Source: Actinotignum schaalii (lineage in GTDB: Bacteria; Actinomycetota; Actinomycetes; Actinomycetales; Actinomycetaceae). From it: a stretch of 38,557 nt of DNA. The position numbers and the translations under genes are program-made. Each line of letters opens with the position of its first letter. Position 1 is the stretch's first letter. Shown here piece after piece: positions 1 to 8,329 of this stretch. The notes beneath the pieces were generated by a model. It ran no database searches. It saw nothing but the letters and a program-made list of their open reading frames with translations, and had not been told where the DNA came from. The stretch lies in the NCBI RefSeq assembly GCF_028864145.1, contig NZ_JARBHJ010000026.1, positions 1 to 38,557 of the forward strand, written 5' to 3'.

Positions 1-37
1 ACAAGGCGTGCAGGGCTGGCAGAAAGTACTGGGCGAG

Positions 38-691
38 TTATCCCTTCACTACCCGGACCGATTCCCAACCAACTAAATAAAACCATTTACACAAAAAACT
101 TGACAAGCCCACGTCTTTCGGTAGCGCTTCATCTAAAGACGCCATCGCATGGTATTTTTTGATGAATTCGGCACGATTCTTAAACCCGCCCCGTTCGATT
201 GCCCACTGCAGAAGAGTGAGAGTGGTGGCATGTGCTATCGCACCGCCGGGCACATGGAGCCCCCGCTGATGCTGGATCATGAGCAAACGAGCCTGTTTCT
301 TGATCAGGGCAGTTCCATTTTCCTCATCGCAAACAATGACAACTCTTTCCCCGGATCTCGCTAGAAGAACACCGTGTAAGATGGCCATATTCTCGCCCCT
401 ATCCTTCGTAAGGGAGTACATATCGTCAAACTCAACTCCCAGAACATCGCGACAACATTGCTGCAAATCCTCTGTTGGAGCATCCGAGATAATGCGTTTG
501 AACCGTCCCGGAAATCTTGGCCATGTCTCAGCAGCTCGTATAAATTGAGGACGACGTTTCGGAGTGTCGTAGATTTCAAATTCCACAGCTGCCGGTACGT
601 GCACTGGGTTACCACCCAGTGCTTTCACGAGCTGTGGTACACAATCTGTGGCGAAGAATTTAAAGATCGGCCCCGTGTCGAGAATATACAT
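38..691 (-). CDS. PIN-fold nuclease-like protein, third gene of HTH/ImmA/PIN module
   Basis: 217 residues. The N-terminus ILDTGPI places D5 at the end of a first beta-strand, as in PIN-domain ribonucleases. Further acidic residues sit where the fold needs them: E37 or E39 after VPAAV, E100 in GENMAI, and D122 after the strand VVIVC. This is a motif reading by eye, not a profile match. PIN proteins are usually Mg-dependent RNases and often toxins. It starts 5 bp after the stop of the ImmA/IrrE gene, so the two are very likely cotranscribed. No small VapB-like antitoxin lies beside it; the HTH and protease genes take that place. The C-terminal 75 residues are not recognised. Base composition is visibly AT-richer than the genes to the right, consistent with acquired DNA. 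Confidence 0.7.
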   Translation of the reverse strand: MYILDTGPIFKFFATDCVPQLVKALGGNPVHVPAAVEFEIYDTPKRRPQFIRAAETWPRFPGRFKRIISDAPTEDLQQCCRDVLGVEFDDMYSLTKDRGENMAILHGVLLARSGERVVIVCDEENGTALIKKQARLLMIQHQRGLHVPGGAIAHATTLTLLQWAIERGGFKNRAEFIKKYHAMASLDEALPKDVGLSSFLCKWFYLVGWESVRVVKG

Positions 692-696
692 CGCAG

Positions 697-1560
697 CTAT
701 CCGCCCGTTGAGATCGCCAGCTCCCGAGTTGTGCGGCCTGATTCACCTGTCAAAAGGGCCAATTCCTCAGCACTTAGTTCCGCACCGGTATCGTGAGGGG
801 CAGTAGCCGTAATATCCGGCGTCTCAACTGGAATGATTCCAGCTGCTCGCAACTCTTTGAGCAGAACGTGGTAATCATTTCTTCCTGTCAGGCGCGCTAT
901 AGCGGCTGGGCCAATGGCACCCCATCGATAGCCTTCAATCGCCCGAGCAAGAAGTTTCTGAGGAGCGCGCGGTTGTTGTGCCAGTGCAGCGAGGAGCTTG
1001 TATTCGGATAACCATCCAAATTGCGCGGCAAGTGAAGATGCGGGAATATCACTCCATTCTTCACATGTACTCTGGTCGATAACACCATTCTCACGAAGCT
1101 GAACGGCAGCGTCCGCCGGCGAAACCAGGTAGCTGTGAACAAGATCCGATAACACAGCTAGAGTGGGTTCGTTTCTCTGCGTGACATCAGCTATAGTTTC
1201 TGCTGGCATAAGGAAATGCCGAGCGAAAGCATCTGCCTGATCCTCCCGCGGAGTACCTGTGCCCCATTCCCGCGAAGCGCTCATGTGGCGGTCAAGATGC
1301 CCTAGCCACAGATGGCCAAGTTCATGAGCAAGCGTAGAACGTAGCTGCATGGGCTGATCCGTACAACCCACCGCAACAAGCCGCTTATTTTCCCAGTCCA
1401 CCACCATCCCGTGCCCAGGTGCGGCACCAGCAACAAACGCGACACCAACGTTCATAACGCGTTCAAGTAGCTGGGTTACGCTGAGAATCGGGGCGGATCC
1501 TAAATCGTGTTCCTTGCGGAATTGCGCAGCGGCTTTCCGGGCGATTTCTTCGTTGCTCAT
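697..1560 (-). CDS. ImmA/IrrE family metallo-endopeptidase
   Basis: 287 residues. The zinc-peptidase motif is plain: HELGH at residues 79-83, followed by EDQADAFARHFLMPA (from E106), the usual third-ligand helix ending in LMP. ImmA/IrrE proteases cleave or inactivate an XRE-type repressor after a signal such as DNA damage, inducing mobile elements or stress genes. The start codon overlaps the stop of the upstream HTH gene (ATGA, 4 bp), which implies translational coupling and points to that HTH protein as its substrate. The region after residue 170 is an extension that may sense the signal; no known domain was recognised. The PIN-like gene follows 5 bp downstream. Confidence 0.88.
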   Translation of the reverse strand: MSNEEIARKAAAQFRKEHDLGSAPILSVTQLLERVMNVGVAFVAGAAPGHGMVVDWENKRLVAVGCTDQPMQLRSTLAHELGHLWLGHLDRHMSASREWGTGTPREDQADAFARHFLMPAETIADVTQRNEPTLAVLSDLVHSYLVSPADAAVQLRENGVIDQSTCEEWSDIPASSLAAQFGWLSEYKLLAALAQQPRAPQKLLARAIEGYRWGAIGPAAIARLTGRNDYHVLLKELRAAGIIPVETPDITATAPHDTGAELSAEELALLTGESGRTTRELAISTGG

Positions 1561-1898
1561 GCCGCCTCCGGAATCCCAATATCGTCAAGGCGCCGGGCAA
1601 GACCAAGAGCGTAGACAAGGTAATCATAGAGACCCTCAGCGCCCGCGGTGTCCGTACGGCCGGCATAACAGACCTCACTCTGAATGGACTCCGTACCCCG
1701 CAAATGATCGACCAGAACTCCGCAGGCGTCAGCAATAAGGGAAAGCTCAATGAGAGTTGCCGGACGCTCGCCCGCTTCTATCCGGTGGATTGTGGATTGG
1801 GACAGGCCAGAACTTGCAGCTAAATCGCGCTGCGACATTCCCACGCACGCACGCGCGGCAGCGATGCGCTGGCCGATCCTAGTTTCACTAGCACTCAT
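1557..1898 (-). CDS. XRE-family helix-turn-helix regulator
   Basis: 113 residues. Residues 8-62 form a Cro/C1-type HTH: IGQRIAAARACVGMSQRDLA, then the turn and recognition helix SGLSQSTIHRIEAGERPAT. The HRIEAGERP stretch is typical of XRE repressors. The remaining 50 residues are unassigned. It is the first gene of the minus-strand module and overlaps the ImmA/IrrE gene by 4 bp. An inverted repeat lies 4-29 bp upstream of its start and is a likely autoregulatory operator. By analogy with ImmR/ImmA and DdrO/IrrE pairs it should repress its own operon until cleaved by the protease; that is inference. Confidence 0.85.
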   Translation of the reverse strand: MSASETRIGQRIAAARACVGMSQRDLAASSGLSQSTIHRIEAGERPATLIELSLIADACGVLVDHLRGTESIQSEVCYAGRTDTAGAEGLYDYLVYALGLARRLDDIGIPEAA

Positions 1899-1901
1899 AT
1901 T

Positions 1902-1927
1902 GAATCACTCTCCCCACAATTTGATTC
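1902..1927. promoter_or_regulatory. Inverted repeat, candidate operator of the HTH/ImmA/PIN operon
   Basis: The arms GAATCA (1902-1907) and TGATTC (1922-1927) are perfect inverted repeats separated by 14 bp, so the arm centres lie about two helical turns apart. The site is only a few bases upstream of the HTH start codon, where binding would block transcription or translation initiation. No convincing -35/-10 pair was found around it. Confidence 0.4.
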
Positions 1928-1951
1928 TACAAGAACTTCCGTGCAAAAGTA

Positions 1952-1983
1952 AGCACCCGCGCCGGAAAACCGGAGCGGGTGCT
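1952..1983 (-). terminator. Rho-independent terminator of ssrA
   Basis: A hairpin with arms AGCACCCGC and GCGGGTGCT, an inner CCGG/CCGG helix, one G/A mismatch and an AAAA loop. Read on the minus strand it lies 9 bp past the tmRNA 3' end and is followed by TACTTTTG, a modest U-tract. Confidence 0.75.
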
Positions 1984-1992
1984 CATCATAAG

Positions 1993-2364
1993 TGGAGATG
2001 CCGGGAATCGAACCCGGGTCCGACGATAGCCAAAGGAGTATTCTCCGGGCGCAGTTCGTTGATAGTTGTTTTCGGCTCCAGGGTTCCACACGAACCAGGC
2101 CCTGACGAACCTATCTATGTTGGTGTCGCGAGCACGCCCGTAGCAAACGTACTCACCAGTGGCTTTCTCAACGATGCTGAGGTCTAGGCGGAAAGCACAC
2201 CTAGTTCAGCAGATTTCGCAGGTCGCTTAGCTTAGGCAGCGAGGGCGAAATCGGTGCTCTTGTTCTTGGCACCTATTGGTTTGCAGAGAGCGTTATCGAG
2301 GTGACTCTACATCCTCGGCCCGCTTCCCTCCGACTAACTACCGCCGTCGAAACCGATCATCCCC
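1993..2364 (-). ncRNA. ssrA: tmRNA (ssrA)
   Basis: The tRNA-like ends pair: 5' GGGGATG with CATCTCC at the 3' side (seven pairs, one G-U), then discriminator A at 1993. CCA is not encoded. The 5' part begins GGGGATGATCGGTTTCGACG, the conserved tmRNA start. The T-arm is CCGGG-TTCGATT-CCCGG. The internal reading frame at 2232-2270 encodes AKNKSTDFALAA followed by TAA, a standard proteolysis tag ending in LAA. tmRNA with SmpB rescues stalled ribosomes and tags the nascent protein for ClpXP or similar proteases. The length of 372 nt is normal. A decayed copy of the 3' end is found at 2562-2622, and the 3' end of ssrA is a common integration site. Confidence 0.95.
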
Positions 2365-2561
2365 GTATGCTGTTATCAAACAGTTCCACCCGCTCGGCAT
2401 TCAACGCCGGTAACGCGGTGGATTCACTAGTCTACAACGCGACCGCCGCGCGCGCTATTCCCGCTGCTATGTAAAGAGGTACGAATTCTATTTCGGAGTA
2501 TGAATCTGTACCTATTTTTGAATTCTTGACGTCGATGTATTGGAGAGGGGAGCAGCTTTAG

Positions 2562-2622
2562 GTGGAGATGCCGGGAATCGAATCCAGGTCGGGCGCTAGC
2601 CACAGGAGTCTTCTCCGGCCGG
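2562..2622 (-). repeat. Decayed duplicate of the ssrA 3' end
   Basis: About 61 bp match the last part of ssrA (1993-2053) with roughly eight mismatches. The first 21 bases after the acceptor are identical. The changes break the T-stem (CTGGA opposite CCCGG), so it is not a working tRNA-like end. It stops about 2 bp from the stop codon of the adjacent gene at 2625. Such partial copies often mark the edge of an integrated element, but this one lies upstream of the intact ssrA rather than downstream, so the history is unclear. Confidence 0.8.
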
Positions 2623-2624
2623 CT

Positions 2625-3650
2625 TCACGCTTCCACCCACGCCTCATCCACATCCAGCACGAACCACCGATGAATACTGTCAATGAAGTGGATCGCAGAG
2701 CCGCGGGACCCTGCGGGGTAATAGGGGAGCACGGCATCGGCTGCATGTTGTACCTGGCAGCGGGTGATTTCGCGGTAGCCGTTGCTCGTATCCGCTAGCG
2801 CACAGATAGTTTCGTCATAATCACCGTAGGCCAGCACACGATTTCCCGAAACCGCCAAACCTCTCAGCCGCGGTATTTCCTTACGGGTATCAACAATTCG
2901 GGTAATCCGATCTCCCGTTATCGTAACCAGCGGGAAATCGGAGTAGGGGCAAATAATCGTCTGCTCATCGGTACAGTTCATGGCATAGCAATCAGCAATA
3001 AAGGTTAGGCGTGCCAGCTCCTCACCGAACTCCGGTTCCACATCGTGCCAGTCGGGGTACAGCCATTCCGCTTGCAGCTCGCTATTCCAGCGGCAGAGCC
3101 CGCAAAATCCAATCGCAAGGTTCTCCGCCTCCCCGCTGGCCTCTCCACGTACTCCGAAATCCCAGCCGAAGTTACCGAGAATTCCTTCATCGAAATAACT
3201 TGTCCAGATGGTTCCATCGCTGCGGGCCTGAACATCTTGGATGCCATCACCGAGTACCCCGGATCGCACCAGCTCCCCGTCCGCTGTATAGATGTAGGCG
3301 TTGTGTGTGGCTTCATGCCGGTCGCTGGACCACCGGCATCGCGCGCCGACGGCCAGGAAGGTACCGTCAGGCAAGTATTGGATATCGGGAACGGAAACGG
3401 GCAGATCGACGGGTGCCGATGCGATGCGCACTGTCCCGTCAGCATTATGCAGCGCGAAAATCGCATCCGCTTCTTCAGAAACGAAAACCCGCGGAAAATT
3501 CTCGTTACGTTCGAAGAAGCGCGCATATCCCTCTTCATCGCTCCAGATCACCACCGGTAACCCGTGATAACTAATGGAGGCTTGCACAAGAACAGCGCCC
3601 TTAACTGGCGGTTGCAGAGTTGCTTGGTACCGGGGCGTGATAACGCGCAT
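2625..3650 (-). CDS. Hypothetical protein, probable beta-propeller, tandem paralog A
   Basis: 341 residues, no signal peptide or membrane segment. It is clearly paralogous to the next upstream gene on the same strand: shared stretches include YQATL-PPV, GLPV-IWS, HNA-IY, TSYFDEG and WNSEL. Short units of the type DIQYLPDGTFLAVG, DVQARSDGTIWTSY and GLAVSGNRVLAYG resemble propeller blades. I do not recognise a named family, and no catalytic motif is evident. The start ATG follows a purine-rich GAGGGAAAGG at good distance. The gene ends about 2 bp from the decayed ssrA fragment. Function unknown. Confidence 0.75.
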   Translation of the reverse strand: MRVITPRYQATLQPPVKGAVLVQASISYHGLPVVIWSDEEGYARFFERNENFPRVFVSEEADAIFALHNADGTVRIASAPVDLPVSVPDIQYLPDGTFLAVGARCRWSSDRHEATHNAYIYTADGELVRSGVLGDGIQDVQARSDGTIWTSYFDEGILGNFGWDFGVRGEASGEAENLAIGFCGLCRWNSELQAEWLYPDWHDVEPEFGEELARLTFIADCYAMNCTDEQTIICPYSDFPLVTITGDRITRIVDTRKEIPRLRGLAVSGNRVLAYGDYDETICALADTSNGYREITRCQVQHAADAVLPYYPAGSRGSAIHFIDSIHRWFVLDVDEAWVEA

Positions 3651-3714
3651 TTCTTCGACCTTTCCCTCGCTTCACTTTTTCACGCTAAGGTACGACGACG
3701 CCGCACCGCTCATG

Positions 3715-4749
3715 CTACCCATCCGGCCACACATCGTTGATATCCAGGGTTATCCAGACGCCATTCTCATCAATATCGTGGATGGTAGGTCCAATGTAAT
3801 TCGAGGACGAGGACGGGCTGGTATCGAATTCTTTCGGATAGCGTAGCTCACAGTTCTCAACTACTCGGTACCCGTCGCTTATATCAATGAGTGTGATGAT
3901 CGGTTTACCACGCCAGGACCAAATAAGGACGCGGTCACCGGAGATTGCCACGCCGGGCACCCCTTTGAATTCTCCTTGGGTGTCAACGTATCTGGTGATT
4001 GCGTGATTCTCAATTGTAATGATGGAACACGATGTACTTGGGAGAACAACTGTCTGATCCACGTCAAAATTCATGGAGGACATGTGGAACATCGTTGCGT
4101 AGAAAGCGCCTCGATCACCGAATTGCGGGCGTAGTTCTTCCATGGTGGGATAAACCCATATCGGTTCCAGTTCACTATTCCAATGAATGAGTCCGGTGAC
4201 CTCAATGGGTTCACGAGGGGGCAGGTTGGCGTCGTTGCTTGGAAATTGCGGAACCCAACCAAGATCTTCACCTATGCCTTCATCGAAGTAGCTGGTCCAG
4301 AAAGTTCCGTCGCCCAGCGCTTGAACCTCGTCTATCGCATCCCCAACAGTTCCGCTCCTGATCAACTTGCCCTCGAAGTTGTAGATGAAAGCATTGTGTC
4401 CGGCACGGTTCTCCTCTACAGACCACTCGCTTCGCCCTCCGACAATAAGAAAGGCTCCCGAAGGTAAGGATTGGATACTGGGGAAGCAAACAGGGAATCG
4501 AAAAATAGGTGTTTTCTGGATAATCTTGCCGTCGGCATTATGCCGCGTTAGCAGGGCATCAACGACTCCATCGATATATGCGTTGGCGGTACAACCGCCG
4601 TTTGACCGCCCAAAAAACTTACGCAAGTCCTCAGCCGTACTCCAGATCGCCACAGGTAATCCGTCATAGCTGACCGATGCATCCACGAGGGCCGTTCCAA
4701 TAACCGGCGGTTCCAGCGTAGCTTGATATTTAGGCATGACGATGCGCAT
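3715..4749 (-). CDS. Hypothetical protein, probable beta-propeller, tandem paralog B
   Basis: 344 residues if started at the ATG reading MRIVMPKYQATL, which aligns with the start MRVITPRYQATL of paralog A. An ATG four codons upstream (4761) is also possible; the much longer open frame beyond that lacks homology to paralog A. It carries the same blade-like units (SIQSLPSGAFLIVG, EVQALGDGTFWTSY, GVAISGDRVLIWS). It lies 64 bp upstream of paralog A on the same strand and is likely cotranscribed with it. The two have diverged substantially, so the duplication is old or under diversifying pressure. Function unknown. Confidence 0.75.
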   Translation of the reverse strand: MRIVMPKYQATLEPPVIGTALVDASVSYDGLPVAIWSTAEDLRKFFGRSNGGCTANAYIDGVVDALLTRHNADGKIIQKTPIFRFPVCFPSIQSLPSGAFLIVGGRSEWSVEENRAGHNAFIYNFEGKLIRSGTVGDAIDEVQALGDGTFWTSYFDEGIGEDLGWVPQFPSNDANLPPREPIEVTGLIHWNSELEPIWVYPTMEELRPQFGDRGAFYATMFHMSSMNFDVDQTVVLPSTSCSIITIENHAITRYVDTQGEFKGVPGVAISGDRVLIWSWRGKPIITLIDISDGYRVVENCELRYPKEFDTSPSSSSNYIGPTIHDIDENGVWITLDINDVWPDG

Positions 4750-5001
4750 TTCTTGGGACATACCCCAGTTTCTCACAACCAGTTTTTCCGCGCCATCGTG
4801 GCATATGCGCTGGTGAGGGAAGTGGCTGCGTCGTCGTACTAGAGCCGTGGGACTTAGTTCCCGTAATGGCCGCGCACCGCATAAGCGATGATGAAACAAG
4901 CAGCCGCGCGAAAATACGAAAACACGCCTTTTCGCGGCCGGAATGCGGCGATGAAGACGTCGCGCGCACCGGGCGTGGCTGAGCCGATGGAGGGAGGAAA
5001 T

Positions 5002-6147
5002 ATGACGCATCTACGTAAACTCGGCGCGATGGCCGTTGCGCTTCTGCTGGGCTTGCTGGGCATCACAGCTTACTCGCAGGCCCAACCGGTCGATAGCCCG
5101 GCCGCGCGGATAGCTTGCCCGGCTGAGGAACACCCAGATTTCATCACCTTGGAACTGTGGGGGACCCAGTACACTCGCGATGCGGAAGGTAACCTGCAAA
5201 AGGAATTACCCAAGGAAACCATCAAATACGCAGTGTTCAAGGTGTACCAGGATCGCAGCGAGCAGCTCTGGATCAATCCACGCTATGAAGCCAGCAAGCA
5301 TGAATACGAGGTCGTTAATTACCCCTCAACGGTCGATGAGTGGAATTTTACGTTCAGTGTCCCCAGGTATGAACTTGCCGGCCCTACCTGGACCGATAAT
5401 GAAGTCGAATATAACATCACCGAAATTCCTACCCCCGGGTACCGCAGCGATGTTGACCTGAATCCGGATGGTACATTCCGGTTCACCAATACCTTGGCTA
5501 CGGATGTCTCGGCAACGAAGGCGTGGCAGGATGACGATAACGCTAAGCAGACACGCCCGGAGAACATCACTTTCGTGCTGCTGGGGGACGGTAAGGAAGT
5601 TGCTCGCAAGACTGTTGGCGCGGCGGAAGGCTGGAAGGCAACCTTTGCTGACGTGGACAAGTGCGCGGAAGGCTACCTCATCAACTACACGATTGTGGAG
5701 GATTCTGTTGACGGGTATACCTCGACTGTGACCGGTGATATGACGGACGGATTCGTGGTGACGAACTCTATCGTGCCGCCGCCCACGCCAACGCCGACTC
5801 CAACTCCCACGGAGTCGGAGACCCCGGAACCAACGCCCTCGTGTTCGGAAACTCCGGAACCCACACCGACTCCCTCCGATACGCCAACACCAACCGCAAC
5901 TCCTACGGAAACGCCCACGCCGACCGTGCCGGCAACCCAGCCGCCGGCGCCTTCGGTTACGCCGACTCCGTCGGTTCCGGCAACAACACCGCCGGTTCCC
6001 TCGCAAACTCCCACGCCTACAACCACACCTACACCTCGGGAGCAGCTCGTGAAAACGGGAACTTCTATGGCCGGCCCAGCCCTGACGCTGGCGGGTATCG
6101 CGTGCCTGGGAGCGGGAGGAGTGATGGTGGTACGACGGCGCAGCTAA
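5002..6147 (+). CDS. CnaB-domain surface protein with LVKTG sorting signal
   Basis: 381 residues. The start at 5002 was chosen because AGGGAGG lies 4 bp upstream and a good signal peptide follows ([20 protein letters not shown], cleavage near AQA). A first beta-rich domain spans roughly residues 40-165. A CnaB-type domain follows (about 170-255, starting [10 protein letters not shown] and ending GFVVTNS). Then comes a Pro/Thr spacer of about 85 residues that should cross the cell wall, and LVKTG at 349-353, a hydrophobic segment and an RRRS tail. The sorting signal deviates from LPXTG at position 2. Likely a wall-anchored adhesin or scaffold; ligand unknown. It is not directly linked to the pilus operon, which starts 2.4 kb away. 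Confidence 0.85.
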   Translation: MTHLRKLGAMAVALLLGLLGITAYSQAQPVDSPAARIACPAEEHPDFITLELWGTQYTRDAEGNLQKELPKETIKYAVFKVYQDRSEQLWINPRYEASKHEYEVVNYPSTVDEWNFTFSVPRYELAGPTWTDNEVEYNITEIPTPGYRSDVDLNPDGTFRFTNTLATDVSATKAWQDDDNAKQTRPENITFVLLGDGKEVARKTVGAAEGWKATFADVDKCAEGYLINYTIVEDSVDGYTSTVTGDMTDGFVVTNSIVPPPTPTPTPTPTESETPEPTPSCSETPEPTPTPSDTPTPTATPTETPTPTVPATQPPAPSVTPTPSVPATTPPVPSQTPTPTTTPTPREQLVKTGTSMAGPALTLAGIACLGAGGVMVVRRRS

Positions 6148-6181
6148 GCACCTTGTACTCGACACATTAATGTGACTCATT

Positions 6182-6214
6182 GTGGGGCGGCGACGCCATA
6201 AAGTCGCCGCCCCA
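6182..6214 (+). terminator. Hairpin terminator after the CnaB surface protein
   Basis: A perfect 12-bp stem (TGGGGCGGCGAC / GTCGCCGCCCCA) with a 9-nt loop, 34 bp past the stop codon. No clear T-tract follows, so termination is probable rather than certain. Confidence 0.6.
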
Positions 6215-6415
6215 TACCACTGCGCCCGCCAATTTCGGTGCGGCATTCGACCATCTCGACCCGTAAGGTCTCTTCACAAACGAACTTTTTAGTGACATAG
6301 TGGCTTGGTGATGGGGGCGCAGGTGCCCCGTTCAGTCTCGCTCACCGCGGCACCCGCCGCATCGATGACTGAAAAAACAATCACGTTTCATCAATAACTA
6401 CAAAGGAGTAACCGT

Positions 6416-7492
6416 ATGTCGATTCGCGTTGCCATTGTGGGAGTAGGTAATTGTGCGTCCTCGCTGGTGCAGGGCGTGACCTACTACCACGGCGCATCTG
6501 AAAGCGAAACGGTCCCGGGCCTGATGCATGTGGTATTTGGCGATTACCATATCCGCGATATTGAGTTCGTTGCGGCCTTCGACGTCGATGCCAAGAAAGT
6601 CGGCGCCGACCTGGCCACCGCGATCAACGCCAGCGAAAATAACACAATTAAAATCTGCGATGTGGCACCCACCGGAGTGGAGGTGCTGCGCGGCCCCACC
6701 CTGGATGGCCTGGGGGAGTACTACCGCGCCACCATTACCGAATCCGATGCCGAACCCGTTGATGTGGTGGCCGCGCTCAAGGAAGCACGGGCCGATGTGC
6801 TGGTCTCCTACCTCCCGGTCGGCTCCGAAGAAGCCGCAAAGTTCTACGCGCAGGCCGCCGTTGATGCCGGCGTGGCCATGATTAATTGCATGCCGGTGTT
6901 CATTGCCTCCAACCCAGAGTGGGCCCAGAAGTTTACGGACGCGGGCGTGCCAATTGTGGGTGACGATATTAAGAGCCAGATCGGTGCGACTATCACCCAC
7001 CGGGTACTCGCTCGCCTTTTCGAAGAGCGTGGGATTTCTCTTGATCATACGTACCAGCTCAACGTGGGCGGCAATATGGACTTCAAGAATATGTTGCAAC
7101 GTTCGCGCCTGGAATCGAAGAAAATTTCTAAAACCCAGGCCGTCACCAGCAATATCACCCAGCAGCTCGACCCGCATGATATCCACGTGGGTCCCTCGGA
7201 TTGGGTTCCGTGGCTCGAGGATCGCAAATTTGCTTTCGTGCGCCTGGAAGGGCGTAACTTCGGCGATATCCCTGTCAAACTGGAATACAAGCTCGAGGTC
7301 TGGGACTCCCCGAACTCCGCCGGCGTGGTCATCGACGCGATCCGCGCCGCCAAGATCGCCCTTGATCGCGGTATCGGTGGCCCGCTGCTTTCCGCCAGTG
7401 CCTATTTCATGAAGTCGCCGGCGCAGCAGCGCCCCGATGAAGAAGCTCGCGCGGCGGTGGAGGCTTTCATCCGCGGGGAAGTGGAGCGTTAA
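6416..7492 (+). CDS. ino1: Myo-inositol-1-phosphate synthase
   Basis: 358 residues, the usual length of the actinobacterial enzyme. It converts glucose-6-phosphate to 1D-myo-inositol-3-phosphate using NAD, feeding phosphatidylinositol and mycothiol synthesis in actinobacteria. The N-terminus [17 protein letters not shown] carries the NAD-binding glycine-rich loop. Later family stretches are visible: [36 protein letters not shown] and [20 protein letters not shown] lies 7 bp upstream of the ATG. It stands alone between two terminator-like hairpins and so is probably monocistronic. Confidence 0.95.
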   Translation: MSIRVAIVGVGNCASSLVQGVTYYHGASESETVPGLMHVVFGDYHIRDIEFVAAFDVDAKKVGADLATAINASENNTIKICDVAPTGVEVLRGPTLDGLGEYYRATITESDAEPVDVVAALKEARADVLVSYLPVGSEEAAKFYAQAAVDAGVAMINCMPVFIASNPEWAQKFTDAGVPIVGDDIKSQIGATITHRVLARLFEERGISLDHTYQLNVGGNMDFKNMLQRSRLESKKISKTQAVTSNITQQLDPHDIHVGPSDWVPWLEDRKFAFVRLEGRNFGDIPVKLEYKLEVWDSPNSAGVVIDAIRAAKIALDRGIGGPLLSASAYFMKSPAQQRPDEEARAAVEAFIRGEVER

Positions 7493-7530
7493 GCCCCGCC
7501 TCGGAATAGCTGGTACTCGGCTCAATAAAC

Positions 7531-7565
7531 GTGGCGGCCGTTTCCCCGCGGGGAGCGGCCGCCAC
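7531..7565. terminator. Strong hairpin between ino1 and the DoxX-like gene
   Basis: A 10-bp GC-rich stem (GTGGCGGCCG / CGGCCGCCAC) enclosing a second CCCC-GC-GGGG hairpin. It sits between convergent genes and can serve both, though neither side has a long T-tract. Confidence 0.6.
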
Positions 7566-7679
7566 CGTTGTGTGCCGCTGTGTAACGATTTTTGCCGAGC
7601 TTGCGTCTGTACAGGTGGGTACGACGGCGCAGCTCACCGGCCCAAAGCTACCCGAGCCAGCATCGGTGTTCTATCGGGT

Positions 7680-8084
7680 TTATGCTCCCGTATCTGCCTT
7701 CGCGTCGGCTTCCACCTCAGCGTCAGCCATTTTCATGACATTCCGTCCTTGCTTAATGAGCAGGGCTTGGAGGGGGAGCCGTCCGTAAGCAATAGCCTTG
7801 AGCGGCCAGGGCTGATTCCGCCACTGGTAAGCCATGTAGATATTCGCTGGGAAAACGGCGAGGAATAGTGCGATGGCAGCCGCACCACCGAGCTTGCGGG
7901 TGCGGCGGTGTGCAATAAGCCCGGCCGTCATCAATTCCGCTACCCCGGAGGCGAGGGTATATGCCCGCGGTTCGCCGGGAAGCTGGGGTGGGATGATGGA
8001 ATCGAAGGGCTCGGGAGCGATGAAATGCAGCGCTCCCATGGTGGTGAGGAGCCCGGTAAGAAGCTGCGGATCTTTGCGTGACAT
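7680..8084 (-). CDS. DoxX-like small membrane protein
   Basis: 134 residues with about four hydrophobic segments: LLTTMGALHFIAP, ASGVAELMTAGLIA, LGGAAAIALFLAVFPANIYMA, and a shorter C-terminal one. The pattern, with the PANIYMA stretch after the third helix, fits DoxX-family proteins of unknown or redox-linked role. The last 20 residues are acidic and Ala-rich. It is transcribed convergently to ino1 and divergently from the pilus locus. Function inferred only at family level. Confidence 0.7.
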   Translation of the reverse strand: MSRKDPQLLTGLLTTMGALHFIAPEPFDSIIPPQLPGEPRAYTLASGVAELMTAGLIAHRRTRKLGGAAAIALFLAVFPANIYMAYQWRNQPWPLKAIAYGRLPLQALLIKQGRNVMKMADAEVEADAKADTGA

Positions 8085-8329
8085 AACTTGATCGTAAACC
8101 CGGTCGTGGACTCGTTCAACTACTCCCGGAGTGTGCCCAGTGGATGAACACCGACTATCGTGCCAAATTTGTCACTAGACAACCATGGACATATTACGTA
8201 CTTTTCGTCAATTATCGTGTGGCGCTCGCAACATAAAATTCTTTACTAATCGGTGAAACTTTATTTGAGATCAACGATTTTAGGTCAAGGGTCCTAGAAT
8301 TTGCCGTGCTACGGTACTGTGAAAAATGC

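Noticed and set aside
2562-2622. A second functional tmRNA or a tRNA gene
   Set aside because: The T-stem is broken, there is no partner 5' acceptor half, and no tag frame; it is a fragment.
4750-5010. N-terminal extension of propeller-like paralog B to 431 residues
   Set aside because: The extra residues are Arg/His/Cys-rich, do not align with paralog A, and run across the divergent promoter region of the CnaB surface gene.
5770-6040. Pro/Thr repeat region as a DNA tandem repeat or CRISPR-like array
   Set aside because: The periodicity comes from coding a PTPTP cell-wall spacer; there are no spacers or constant repeats. No CRISPR array or insertion sequence was seen anywhere in the window.
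5326-6246. Minus-strand open frame opposite the CnaB surface gene
   Set aside because: Arg/Cys/Gly-rich shadow of the Pro/Thr repeat coding; the plus-strand gene has signal peptide, CnaB domain and sorting signal.
6398-7525. Long minus-strand open frame (375 codons) antisense to ino1
   Set aside because: It is a frame shadow of a GC-rich gene; ino1 is unambiguous on the plus strand and the antisense product is rich in His, Gly and Arg with no domain.
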